Part shown: positions 26,858 through 35,428 of the stretch, in pieces
Layout of the letters: the number at the start of each line of letters is the position of its first letter
How positions within the stretch are numbered: the first letter of the stretch is position 1
From: Ruminiclostridium hungatei
GTDB taxonomy: Bacteria > Bacillota > Clostridia > Acetivibrionales > DSM-1351
Assembly (NCBI RefSeq): GCF_002051585.1
Contig: NZ_MZGX01000025.1
Location: forward strand, 1-64,000
Direction of reading: 5' to 3'
DNA: 64,000 bases
Notes under the pieces: model-generated
Databases searched by the model: none
Told to the model about the DNA's origin: nothing
Seen by the model: the letters and a program-made list of their open reading frames with translations, nothing else
Made by a program: the position numbers and the translations under genes

Positions 26858-27775
26858 ATGGCGCGTATATCATTATCAATAAGCAGGAATTTCGGCAGGC
26901 TGAATGTCACATTCAACCTGCTGATTTTGGTATTTGCCGGGGCAGCGGCTCTGACGGGGTATTTCAGGGAATATATCCAGACCCTTTTTTTCATATTTGT
27001 ACATGAGGCAGGGCATTTGACCGTGGGGTCGCTGCTGGGGGCACAGGTATGCAATATCAGGCTTCTGCCCGTAGGTTTAAATGCCGGAATCAATATGGCA
27101 GACTGCACCGGGAGGCAAAGGATAGCCGTGTATACTGCCGGACCGTGCACCAGCTTCCTATTGGCCCTTATCTTTTTTCTTTTATACAATATCTGTGACC
27201 CCAGAGGGTTTTTTCTTGCAGGATTATATACAAATCTCTACCTTGGAGGCTTCAACCTCATTCCGATACTTCCTTTGGACGGCGGAAAAATCATACAGGA
27301 GCTGCTTGCAGCAAGGCTTGGCATCTTAAGGACAGGCAAGGTATTGAAGCATGTCTCGGTGTTACTCTCCGCTGCAATCATAGCAGCGGGGCTTGCAGGA
27401 TTATTTTATTCCAGAAGCGGTGTGAATCTTATGGTTATCGGCGTATACTTTTTTATGTGCATGGGCACAAGCAGGGAGGAGACAGCCTTTATGAATATTA
27501 AAAGCCTACTTTTCAGAAAATCCAGGGTTATTAGAAAAGGTATTTATCCTGTACGTGAGATAGTTGCATTGAAACATATGAAATTGTCGGAGGTAATCAA
27601 GGCTTTGGACTACATAGACAGGTTTCATATCATCAATGTGCTGGACGAGGATATGAGAGTAATCAAGGTAATGACAGAGCAGGAAGTACTTGAAGCAATT
27701 CTGTCAAACCCGGCTGATACCACGTTTGATAATTTGATGCAGATAGAGTATAATGTTCATAATGAGGTCAATTAA
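26858..27775 (+). CDS. spoIVFB: SpoIVFB-type intramembrane metalloprotease (site-2 protease family)
   Basis: This 305-residue M50 protease has about six hydrophobic segments. The zinc motif is HEAGH in FVHEAGHLTVGSLL (about 49-53) and the second motif is NLIPILPLDGGKIIQELL (about 133-150). The C-terminal 80 residues (ALKHMKLSEVIKALDYIDRF, VMTEQEVLEAILSN) form a CBS-like domain, as in SpoIVFB. In sporulation SpoIVFB cuts pro-sigma-K in the outer forespore membrane of the mother cell. It follows a SpoIVFA-like gene by 166 bp. That gap holds an imperfect direct repeat (ACAATAGGTCAAAT at 26709, ACAATAGGTTAAAT at 26822) and no recognisable sigma-E promoter. Confidence 0.9.
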   Translation: MARISLSISRNFGRLNVTFNLLILVFAGAAALTGYFREYIQTLFFIFVHEAGHLTVGSLLGAQVCNIRLLPVGLNAGINMADCTGRQRIAVYTAGPCTSFLLALIFFLLYNICDPRGFFLAGLYTNLYLGGFNLIPILPLDGGKIIQELLAARLGILRTGKVLKHVSVLLSAAIIAAGLAGLFYSRSGVNLMVIGVYFFMCMGTSREETAFMNIKSLLFRKSRVIRKGIYPVREIVALKHMKLSEVIKALDYIDRFHIINVLDEDMRVIKVMTEQEVLEAILSNPADTTFDNLMQIEYNVHNEVN

Positions 27776-27801
27776 CATCTGACACAAAATGGGGGTTACT
27801 T

Positions 27802-28647
27802 ATGTACAAGATAGTTAGAAAAGCCATACTAAATCCTTCTGTTGTACTTATGGATATTGAGGCGCCATATATTGCCCGAAAAGCAGAACCTGGACAATTT
27901 ATTATCTTCAGGATAGATGAAGCCGGAGAAAGAATTCCTCTGACTATAGCGGATTATGACAGAGAAAAGGGTACGGTCACCATTATATTCCAGATAGTAG
28001 GAAAGACAACCCGTGTTCTGGCTGAAATGAATGAAGGTCAGACTTTGCTGGATTTTGTCGGACCTTTGGGAGTGGCGTCACATCTGGAAGGCTATAAGAA
28101 GGTAGCAGTTATCGGAGGCGGTCTTGGAACCGCGATTGCCTATCCTCAGGCTAAAAAGCTTCATGGCCTGGGCGCGGAGGTGCATTCCATAACAGGCTTC
28201 AGGAACAGGGAGCTTATTATCCTGGAAAAGGAAATGGAAGCTGTAAGCCATAAGCTTATTGTTGCCACAGATGACGGATCAAACGGAAACAAGGGCTTTG
28301 TAACAAATGTCCTTAAGCAGTTGATCGAAGAGGGCAACAAATATGATCTTGTAATAGCAATAGGCCCTCTGGTAATGATGAGAGCCGTTAGTAATATGAC
28401 AAGGGAATACGGAATAAAGACATTGGTCAGCATGAATCCTATAATGATAGACGGAACCGGCATGTGCGGCGGCTGCAGGCTTACGGTGGGCGGAAAGACA
28501 AAATTTGCCTGTGTTGACGGGCCGGATTTTGACGGGCATGAGGTGGATTTCGACGAAGCAATGAGAAGACAGGGAATGTACAAAAAACATGAGAACCAAT
28601 CTACAGAAATACATGTATGCAAACTTGGAGGTGTGACCAATGCCTAA
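27802..28647 (+). CDS. nfnA: Electron-bifurcating NADH-dependent reduced ferredoxin:NADP+ oxidoreductase, small subunit
   Basis: The 281-residue protein has the FAD-binding fold and an NAD-binding lobe (KKVAVIGGGLGTAIAYPQAK) of the dihydroorotate-dehydrogenase electron-transfer subunit type. The C-terminal 2Fe-2S cysteine cluster reads GTGMCGGCRLTVGGKTKFAC. With NfnB it forms the cytoplasmic NfnAB complex that balances NADH, NADPH and ferredoxin in anaerobes. It overlaps nfnB by eight bases. A sulfide dehydrogenase or GltAB-like annotation would describe the same protein family. Confidence 0.92.
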   Translation: MYKIVRKAILNPSVVLMDIEAPYIARKAEPGQFIIFRIDEAGERIPLTIADYDREKGTVTIIFQIVGKTTRVLAEMNEGQTLLDFVGPLGVASHLEGYKKVAVIGGGLGTAIAYPQAKKLHGLGAEVHSITGFRNRELIILEKEMEAVSHKLIVATDDGSNGNKGFVTNVLKQLIEEGNKYDLVIAIGPLVMMRAVSNMTREYGIKTLVSMNPIMIDGTGMCGGCRLTVGGKTKFACVDGPDFDGHEVDFDEAMRRQGMYKKHENQSTEIHVCKLGGVTNA

Positions 28648-30040
28648 TATGGCTTTAAATAAAGTTAAAATGCCTGAACAGAATCCTGATATAAGAAACA
28701 AGAATTTTCAGGAGGTTGCACTGGGCTACGATGAGGCTATGGCTGCGGAAGAGGCCCAAAGATGCCTGAACTGCAAGCACAAGCCCTGTGTGGCAGGCTG
28801 TCCCGTAAACGTAAAAATACCTGAATTTATACAGTTGGTAGCCGAAGGCAAATTTGAGGAGGCTTATTTAAAAATCAGAGAAACAAACAGCTTGCCTGCC
28901 GTATGCGGAAGAGTCTGTCCCCAGGAGACACAATGCGAGCAGTTGTGCGTCAGGGCGAAAAAGGGTGAATCTGTGGGAATAGGCCGTTTGGAGCGCTTTG
29001 TAGCAGACTGGTATATGGCTAACTGCAGCAGTCAGGAAGAAAAGCCCGAGAGCAACGGCATCAAGGTTGCTGTTGTGGGTTCAGGCCCTTCAGGACTTAC
29101 CTGTGCGGGAGATTTGGCAAAATTGGGCTATGAGGTCACAATTTTTGAAGCCTTTCATGTTCCGGGAGGCGTTCTGATGTATGGAATTCCTGAATTCCGT
29201 CTTCCAAAGGCACTTGTTCAGAAGGAGATTCAGACAGTCAGGACTCTTGGAGTTGATATACAGACAAACATGGTTATCGGCAAGGTGCTTTCCATAGATG
29301 ATCTCAGGGAAGAGGGCTTTAAAGCCGTATTTATAGGTTCAGGCGCGGGTTTGCCAAGCTTTATGGGAATTCCCGGGGAGAACCTGAACGGTGTTTATTC
29401 TGCAAATGAATTCCTTACAAGAATAAATCTTATGAGTGCCTATAAATTCCCAAACACCGACACTCCGGTATTTGTAGGAAAAAATGTGGCTGTTGTGGGC
29501 GGAGGCAATGTTGCAATGGATGCAGCCAGAAGTGCGAAACGTCTGGGTGCGGAAAACGTATACATCATATACCGCCGTTCGGAAGCCGAGATGCCTGCCA
29601 GACTTGAAGAGGTACACCATGCAAAGGAGGAGGGGATTATTCTGAAGGTCCTCACCAATCCAAAGCAAATTCTCGGAACGGAGGATGGCTGGGTAAAGGG
29701 CATGGAGTGCGTTGAAATGGAATTGGGAGAGCCCGACAAGTCAGGAAGAAGAAGACCTGTTGAAAAGAAGGGCTCGGAGCATGTAGTGGAGCTGGAAACA
29801 GTTATCATTGCCATAGGTCAGTCTCCAAACCCCCTCATTGCCTCGACAACACCGGGCCTGGATGTGCAGTCCTGGGGAGGAATAATTGTGGAGGAAGAGA
29901 CAGGAGCAACCAGCAAGGGCGGAGTATATGCCGGTGGAGATGCTGTAACAGGTGCGGCTACCGTTATTCTTGCAATGGGTGCGGGTAAAAAGGCTGCCGA
30001 GGCCATGGACAAGTATATCAGGCAGCAGAGCCAGAAATAA
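28640..30040 (+). CDS. nfnB: NfnB / glutamate-synthase-small-subunit-like flavoprotein
   Basis: The 466-residue protein has an N-terminal 4Fe-4S region (EEAQRCLNCKHKPCVAGCPV, then CGRVCPQETQCEQLC) and two dinucleotide-binding folds (VAVVGSGPSGLTCAGDLAK and VAVVGGGNVAMDAARSAKR). This is the organisation of the large NfnB subunit and of the small subunit of NADPH glutamate synthase. The partner at its 5' end is NfnA rather than a GltB large subunit, which favours the bifurcating transhydrogenase. GGAGGTG inside nfnA supplies its ribosome site. Confidence 0.93.
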   Translation: MPNMALNKVKMPEQNPDIRNKNFQEVALGYDEAMAAEEAQRCLNCKHKPCVAGCPVNVKIPEFIQLVAEGKFEEAYLKIRETNSLPAVCGRVCPQETQCEQLCVRAKKGESVGIGRLERFVADWYMANCSSQEEKPESNGIKVAVVGSGPSGLTCAGDLAKLGYEVTIFEAFHVPGGVLMYGIPEFRLPKALVQKEIQTVRTLGVDIQTNMVIGKVLSIDDLREEGFKAVFIGSGAGLPSFMGIPGENLNGVYSANEFLTRINLMSAYKFPNTDTPVFVGKNVAVVGGGNVAMDAARSAKRLGAENVYIIYRRSEAEMPARLEEVHHAKEEGIILKVLTNPKQILGTEDGWVKGMECVEMELGEPDKSGRRRPVEKKGSEHVVELETVIIAIGQSPNPLIASTTPGLDVQSWGGIIVEEETGATSKGGVYAGGDAVTGAATVILAMGAGKKAAEAMDKYIRQQSQK

Positions 30041-30100
30041 CAGCTATTGTTTTTGAAACTTTATATAGCATATAAAAAATGCAGAATGGAGTAAAAGAAA

Positions 30101-30544
30101 ATGAAGACTTGGGTATTGTACTACAGTAAGGGCGGAAATACGAAGAAAATTGCCGAGGCCATAGCAGATGAGCTTGAGGAGGTTTTGAAGTCGGAACAGA
30201 TACCGCCGGCGTATCCTCCTGAAAATGTAAGCCTGCTGTTTATAGGCACCGGTGAATACGCGGGAAAGCCCGATTCAAAGATGGTTGAATTCATCAGAAC
30301 CCTGAACACCAACCGGGTTAAGAATGCTGCGGTTTTTGGGACCAGCGGCGGAGGAACTGCCGAAGGAAAGGCTATTGCAACGGTTAAGAGCATGTTGAGG
30401 GAAAAGGGCATAAATGTGGTAGAGGAAGCTTTTTCCTGCAAGGGAAAAAACTTTATCTTCTTTAACAGGAACAGGCCTGATGAAAATGATGTAAAATGTG
30501 CCAGGGAATATGCAAGAAAAGTATACAACAGCCTGAAGGTTTGA
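30101..30544 (+). CDS. Flavodoxin-like protein
   Basis: The 147-residue protein begins MKTWVLYYSKGGNTKKIAEA, the phosphate-binding loop of flavodoxins (TGNT in classical members, here KGGNTKK). GTGEYAGKP and VFGTSGGGTAEGKA form the other flavin loops. It is cytoplasmic and probably FMN-binding. It follows nfnB by 60 bp and is closed by a strong terminator, so it may serve as electron carrier or be independent. The partner cannot be told from sequence. Confidence 0.85.
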   Translation: MKTWVLYYSKGGNTKKIAEAIADELEEVLKSEQIPPAYPPENVSLLFIGTGEYAGKPDSKMVEFIRTLNTNRVKNAAVFGTSGGGTAEGKAIATVKSMLREKGINVVEEAFSCKGKNFIFFNRNRPDENDVKCAREYARKVYNSLKV

Positions 30545-30561
30545 TTTGCACAGGTACATCA

Positions 30562-30621
30562 CAGCCCCGTGACAGAGGTTTGCAGTCTTTGACTTCAAGC
30601 CTGTCACGGGGCTGTTTTTTG
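30562..30621 (+). terminator. Strong intrinsic terminator after the flavodoxin gene
   Basis: CAGCCCCGTGACAG (30562-30575) pairs perfectly with CTGTCACGGGGCTG (30601-30614), followed by six T's. The 25-base loop is long. Confidence 0.92.
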
Positions 30622-30674
30622 TCTGCAACCTGCCTTTGAAGGTTGAAGGACAGGGCGCGGTCTTTGAACCGGGG

Positions 30675-31685
30675 CTACTGTATTTTGCCCTTATCCAGAT
30701 ATTTTTCCACATCAATCTGAACGGGAACCCATTTTGATTTGTTCTTAACCGACGTATTAATCAACAAATCGGTTCCATTTGTAAGCTTTGCAAATTCAAA
30801 CATATATTTTCTTTCATCCACACCGTCAATAATTATCTTTTTTCTGTATTCATCCTGTTCAGGAGCATATTGCCTCATTATAAGGCCGCACCAGTTGCCG
30901 TAAACAGTTTCCACATAGGATTCAGCGTTGTGAGCCCAGCCATGGTACGCGGCGCAGAAGAAATCCTCGGGGGAGAGGGTGAGAGAATCTACGTAATACA
31001 AGCCGTTAACCTTTATAACATCCAGCTCGCCTGTATAGTAATTGAAGGTGGTCACTCCGACGCTGCTGCCCTCCAGTATCTCAAGCTCAAGGAAGAACTT
31101 GCTCATGTCTTGGGAAGGTGCAGCCATAGGAAGCAACTTAATCAGGTTAATATGCCCTATCCCTTCAAAGGATTGAACAAATTCATCATAGCTCATGGAC
31201 TTTTTATTGTTTTCAGAGAGAAAGGAATAGGCTATTGGAAAGGGCTCAAGCCCATAACCCACTGTTCCGCAGCCGCCATTTTTCTCCTCTGTCAGATTGG
31301 AAGCCTGCTGAAGCACGCTGAAATAATTAATAACTGAAGCTTCCGGGGAATCCATCAGTTTTGCAGGGACACTTTCAGCTTTGAAACTGGACATGAAGGT
31401 GTCATGATCCATAAAGTTGCTGTTGAGGGATTTGAGGCTTGAAGGCCTGAAATATGTCTCATTCAGGTCGGACATTCTTTTGTTCATTACCTGTATGGTT
31501 TGTCTGGACAGGCCTGTGGCTGCCGGGTCAATATTTACAGCAGGCTGCTCGGCCATAAGTAGACCGCCTAGAACGTAATTATTATGGGAGCTTTCCTGAT
31601 TGCCCACTCTGAGACAGATTGCAGCTATAAAAAATGCCAGCAGTATTATTGAAATGATAAGTATGCGCTTTGTTAATATTTTCAT
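30675..31685 (-). CDS. Membrane-anchored extracytoplasmic protein of unknown function
   Basis: The 336-residue protein has a basic N terminus and one hydrophobic segment (about 7-27, RILIISIILLAFFIAAICLR). There is no lipobox, so the remaining 305 residues should lie outside the cell. I do not recognise a family. Visible features are a CGTVGYGLEPFPIAY segment and a hydrophilic C-terminal half of alternating beta and helical character (YYTGELDVIKVNGLYYVDSL, AYHGWAHNAESYVETVYGNW). The ATG at 31685 follows GGGGGG by only three bases; an in-frame TTG at 31700 is less likely. It is transcribed alone and converges on the flavodoxin gene. The 300 bp up to the next gene is AT-rich with nothing certain. 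Confidence 0.7.
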   Translation of the reverse strand: MKILTKRILIISIILLAFFIAAICLRVGNQESSHNNYVLGGLLMAEQPAVNIDPAATGLSRQTIQVMNKRMSDLNETYFRPSSLKSLNSNFMDHDTFMSSFKAESVPAKLMDSPEASVINYFSVLQQASNLTEEKNGGCGTVGYGLEPFPIAYSFLSENNKKSMSYDEFVQSFEGIGHINLIKLLPMAAPSQDMSKFFLELEILEGSSVGVTTFNYYTGELDVIKVNGLYYVDSLTLSPEDFFCAAYHGWAHNAESYVETVYGNWCGLIMRQYAPEQDEYRKKIIIDGVDERKYMFEFAKLTNGTDLLINTSVKNKSKWVPVQIDVEKYLDKGKIQ

Positions 31686-31984
31686 ATGCCCCCCGATCAA
31701 TGTTTATTATGATGCCTGATTTTACTATGCCGGGAATTTAAAATTAAATTGGACGACTCCTTATAATATATTCAAATGAGTACCGGATAATAATAAAAAA
31801 TCAATGTAACAAAAATATAATTCCCTATTCAAAGTTTATTCATAAATATCTCACAGTAACAACATATTCCAAGGTTATATTTTTCTTATGGGATATACTT
31901 TTATCTTTGTTCAGAAAAGGCAGTTTGGTTTTGCGGAGGATTTCAGTAGTATTCCAGAATTTTACAAGCTAAAGGAGTGGTTGA

Positions 31985-32779
31985 GTGAAGAAAGCAAAAA
32001 AAATTATCAGTTTGGGTGTCAGCCTGGCAATTTTGGTTACCTCTACGAGTTTTGCATTTGCAGCCGGCAATAGGGCTTATACACCCGGTACGAACAAGGA
32101 CGGCATTTTGAAAGTGCAGAAGCTTAAAGGTATGGAGAGGGGTGGAAATATAGGTTTGCTGTCGGGACTGGTTACATCGGGAACAATAACAACCGAACAG
32201 CAAAAAGCTGTCCAGACAGCTTTAAAGTCTATAAAAAAATCGGGAATAACTGCCAGGGAGGCCCTGGAAAAGCTGGTGGCAGCCGGAACGCTTACACAGG
32301 CCCAGGCGGATGCTGCAGCAAAGGCTTATGATGACGCAAAGGCAAAGCTGGAGGCCGAAAAGGAGAAGCGCCTTACAGACAGGGCAGAAAAGAAAGGCAA
32401 CGGCATAAATACCTGTAACAGCGTTCTTTCCGAGCTTGTTACAGCGGGGGCAATTACCGCTGAACAGCAAAAAGCCGTCCGAAATGCAATGAAGCCTTCC
32501 AAAGGAAAAGCGGTGACACTGGAAAGTGCACTGGGAGGTCTGGTTGAGGCCGGAACACTTACACAGGCCCAGGCGGATGCTATAACAAAGGCTTACAATG
32601 ACGCAAAGGCAAAGCTGGAAGACGAAAAGGAGAAACGCCTTAAGGAGCTGGCAGAAAAGAAAGGAATAACTGTTGAAGAGCTGAAGGCTCAGATGAGTAA
32701 AGGAGGAAACGGCACCGGCGACAAAAGCGGCTTTAAAGCCGGAGCAGGTCAGAAAAACAGGAAAGCTGCCATGAGATAG
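31985..32779 (+). CDS. Secreted protein with two homologous helical repeats
   Basis: The 264-residue protein starts at a GTG with AAAGGAG upstream. A clear signal peptide (KKIISLGVSLAILVTSTSFAFA) is cut near residue 26. Two modules of about 85 residues follow. Each has SELV/SGLVTxGxITxEQQKAVxxA, then LExLVxAGTLTQAQADAxxK and AYxDAKAKLExEKEKRL (about 52-130 and 145-228). The C-terminal tail is Gly/Lys-rich and basic. Conservation of exact words between the copies (GTLTQAQADA, DAKAKLE) points to a fairly recent internal duplication. Function is unknown. Such proteins in clostridia are often annotated only as secreted repeat proteins. It is followed by a terminator. Confidence 0.8.
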   Translation: MKKAKKIISLGVSLAILVTSTSFAFAAGNRAYTPGTNKDGILKVQKLKGMERGGNIGLLSGLVTSGTITTEQQKAVQTALKSIKKSGITAREALEKLVAAGTLTQAQADAAAKAYDDAKAKLEAEKEKRLTDRAEKKGNGINTCNSVLSELVTAGAITAEQQKAVRNAMKPSKGKAVTLESALGGLVEAGTLTQAQADAITKAYNDAKAKLEDEKEKRLKELAEKKGITVEELKAQMSKGGNGTGDKSGFKAGAGQKNRKAAMR

Positions 32780-32831
32780 CTGCAAAATAGCTACATATTA
32801 TACGGATTAAGGGAATCCTCCTTGATTGAAC

Positions 32832-32880
32832 GGCACCCGGGCGGGAGCACTGCATTAGTTAATGGCCCGGGTGTCATTTT
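32832..32880 (+). terminator. Terminator after the secreted repeat protein
   Basis: CACCCGGGC (32834-32842) pairs with GCCCGGGTG (32865-32873), followed by TCATTTTATAT. Confidence 0.8.
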
Positions 32881-32966
32881 ATATATTCTTATGTTATACT
32901 TTTTTTAAATAGTGTGAATCAAGTCTGATAAACAAGGTAATTATTACATTAGGAAAAGGAAAAATT

Positions 32967-34127
32967 ATGAGTAAAAGGGGTTACATAATGCAATTTGCTT
33001 TCATTTCAGTATTTTTAATTATTTACGGATTGTTGGTCTATTACATCGGCATCAGAGGTTTCCACAGCATAAACGCTCAAATACCCATAAACAAAATTGC
33101 ATACTGGCTGATTGTAATTTTCCTGGCGTCAGCTTATATTATAGGCATGGCAGGCAGAAACAATCTGCCGGAGGGGCCTGCCAGGTTTTTCAGCACTGTA
33201 GGCGGATACTGGATTGCCGGGTTTGTCTATCTGCTGGGTTTTGTAATTATTTTTGACATATTCGGTTTCCTTGCACGGAGGCTGAACGCCTTGCCCGCTG
33301 TAATAAGGAACAATACCTGGTTTATGGCATTTTGCGTTATTGCCGCTGTTGCCATACTTCTGGCGGTGGGAACCTATAATGCAATGGTGCCTAGGGTAAA
33401 GGAATATACCATTGCCATAGATAAAAAGGCAGGGAATTTAAAGAGTCTCAAATGTGCCATGATTTCGGATATACACCTGGGCGAGATTATTGGAAGGGAC
33501 AGGCTTAGAACCGCAGTGGAGATGATCAACAGCATGGAGCCCGATTTGGTGGTTATTGCCGGAGACCTGTTTGACGGTTCGGTAAAACCTGTAAAAAACC
33601 AGAATATGCTTAAGGAACTTGAGGGGATAAAATCCAAATACGGCACTTATGCTGTTATGGGAAACCATGAACATTATGCCGATGCTATGGACGAAATAAC
33701 AGAGCTTATGGAAGCAGCGGGAGTAACCGTTCTGAGGGACAAAAAGGTCAAAATAGCCGACAGCTTCTACCTGCTCGGAAGAGAAGATATGGATGGCAGA
33801 CGATTCGGCTATAACAGGGCAGACCTGTCAGAAATGCTGAAGGATGCCGATACCAGCCTGCCGGTCATAGTTCTTGACCATCAGCCCTCCGGACTCTCGG
33901 AACCCAGAAAGGCAGGAGTTGATTTGCAGTTGTCGGGACATACTCATGGGGGTCAATTTTTCCCTGCAAATCTTGTTACCAATCTGATGTTTGAAGAAGA
34001 TTACGGGTATTTCAAGGACGGCAGCTTCAATCTGGTGGTTTCCTGCGGCTATGGCACCTGGGGGCCTACTGTGAGAATCGGCAGCCAGTCCGAGGTGGTC
34101 AGGCTCAATATTGACTTTGAAAAATAG
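32967..34127 (+). CDS. Membrane metallophosphoesterase (YkuE/YaeI type)
   Basis: The 386-residue protein has four hydrophobic segments in the first 135 residues and then a calcineurin-like phosphoesterase domain. All metal motifs are visible: MISDIHLGEIIG (D-x-H), VVIAGDLFDGS (GD-x-x-D), AVMGNHEHY (GNHE) and LSGHTHGGQFFP (GHxH). YkuE-type members remove phosphate from membrane-linked substrates and some are Tat-exported, but here the domain is tethered by four helices. It converges on the AI-2E family gene with only a 21-bp gap. Confidence 0.9.
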   Translation: MSKRGYIMQFAFISVFLIIYGLLVYYIGIRGFHSINAQIPINKIAYWLIVIFLASAYIIGMAGRNNLPEGPARFFSTVGGYWIAGFVYLLGFVIIFDIFGFLARRLNALPAVIRNNTWFMAFCVIAAVAILLAVGTYNAMVPRVKEYTIAIDKKAGNLKSLKCAMISDIHLGEIIGRDRLRTAVEMINSMEPDLVVIAGDLFDGSVKPVKNQNMLKELEGIKSKYGTYAVMGNHEHYADAMDEITELMEAAGVTVLRDKKVKIADSFYLLGREDMDGRRFGYNRADLSEMLKDADTSLPVIVLDHQPSGLSEPRKAGVDLQLSGHTHGGQFFPANLVTNLMFEEDYGYFKDGSFNLVVSCGYGTWGPTVRIGSQSEVVRLNIDFEK

Positions 34128-34148
34128 ATTGTGTTTACAAAATTAGCT

Positions 34149-35327
34149 TTACTTTTTCTTGGTGAAATCAAATTTCCACTGTTTTTTCTGTTTTTCCGGA
34201 GCGTTTGTCTTGTCCAGCTCCAGGGTCATTGCGTATTTTGGATAGTACATTTCAACAATGTTTTTTATGGTAATCTTTATGGCAGAGTACAGAGGGATAA
34301 CGATTATGAGACCTATAAAGCCCAGTATGGGTATAATGCCCATTAACAGCAGTATTACCGTAAGGGGATGGATATCCATGCTTTTCTTCATAACCTGGGG
34401 TGATATGAAATTATTGTCTATCTGCTGTACTACTATCATTACTATAAAGATTTTAACCGCCATAAACGGATTATCTGCCAGAGAAAGCAGTATTGCCGGG
34501 ATTATTCCCAGCCAGGGCCCGAAGAACGGGATAATACAGGTTATCATTGCAAATATGGCCAGAATCAGTGAGTACTTAAGGCCTATAATCAGGTAGCCGA
34601 TATACATGAGCAGTCCAATGAAAAAAGCTACCAGAAGCTGGCCGGCAATATAATTTGACAGGACGTAATCTATATCGGATAAAATCTTTCTCAGGTTGGA
34701 CTTATGTGAGGCGGGAGCGAATCTTACCACACTGGGCATGAATTTGCTGTCGTCCTTAAGAAAGTAAAAAAGTATGATGGGAAGTATTATAATAATTGAA
34801 CCTACATTGGTTATTGCACCGATAAAGTTAATAGTGCCCTTACCTGCGCTTTGTATCAGGCTCTGGGCAAATTCCGAAAGCTTGCTTGCAATGTCCGGCC
34901 TCTGAAGCTGTGATAGGTCGAAATACCCGAACAATTCACTGTTGAGCAGATTGTTGACCGTATTTTCAGCCTTCTGGTACAGGCTTGGGAGGCTTTGGTA
35001 GAATTCTGAAAACTGTGTTTTTACAAGTGAACCTGTGTAGGAGGTAAACAGTATTATGGCCGACAATACAATGATAAAGGCCAGGGCTATTGACCAGATA
35101 TGGGGTATTTTACCCTTTTCCAGCAGCTTTACAAGAGGTCTCAGAATATAAAACAGCAAGCCTCCGAAAAGAAGGGGGAAAATGATGGAATAAATGAAGC
35201 TTAAAATGGGTGAGAAAAAGAAGTCGATTTTCCCGAACATGAATATTATAAGCAGCACCAGCAGCAGATAACAGCCATATTTGAAAAATTTACTCTTAAT
35301 AAAAACAAAATTCGTATTGTTATCCAT
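34149..35327 (-). CDS. AI-2E family transporter
   Basis: The 392-residue polytopic protein has about eight hydrophobic segments. The N-terminal pair IFGKIDFFFSPILSFIYSI and the conserved C-terminal region IPFFGPWLGIIPAILLSL, QQIDNNFISPQVMKKSMDIH and PLTVILLLMGIIPILGFIGL are diagnostic of the family that includes TqsA/YtvI. Members export autoinducer-2 or act as Na+/H+ or other efflux proteins. The substrate here is unknown. The C-terminal tail is Lys-rich and cytoplasmic. Confidence 0.92.
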   Translation of the reverse strand: MDNNTNFVFIKSKFFKYGCYLLLVLLIIFMFGKIDFFFSPILSFIYSIIFPLLFGGLLFYILRPLVKLLEKGKIPHIWSIALAFIIVLSAIILFTSYTGSLVKTQFSEFYQSLPSLYQKAENTVNNLLNSELFGYFDLSQLQRPDIASKLSEFAQSLIQSAGKGTINFIGAITNVGSIIIILPIILFYFLKDDSKFMPSVVRFAPASHKSNLRKILSDIDYVLSNYIAGQLLVAFFIGLLMYIGYLIIGLKYSLILAIFAMITCIIPFFGPWLGIIPAILLSLADNPFMAVKIFIVMIVVQQIDNNFISPQVMKKSMDIHPLTVILLLMGIIPILGFIGLIIVIPLYSAIKITIKNIVEMYYPKYAMTLELDKTNAPEKQKKQWKFDFTKKK

Positions 35328-35428
35328 ATATACCTCTTATACTTATGATTTTAATATTTCAGGGCTGATTGGGCCTCCCCATTCCTTCGGTTACCATAAA
35401 TTATAGAATTAAATGTAAAAATATACAA

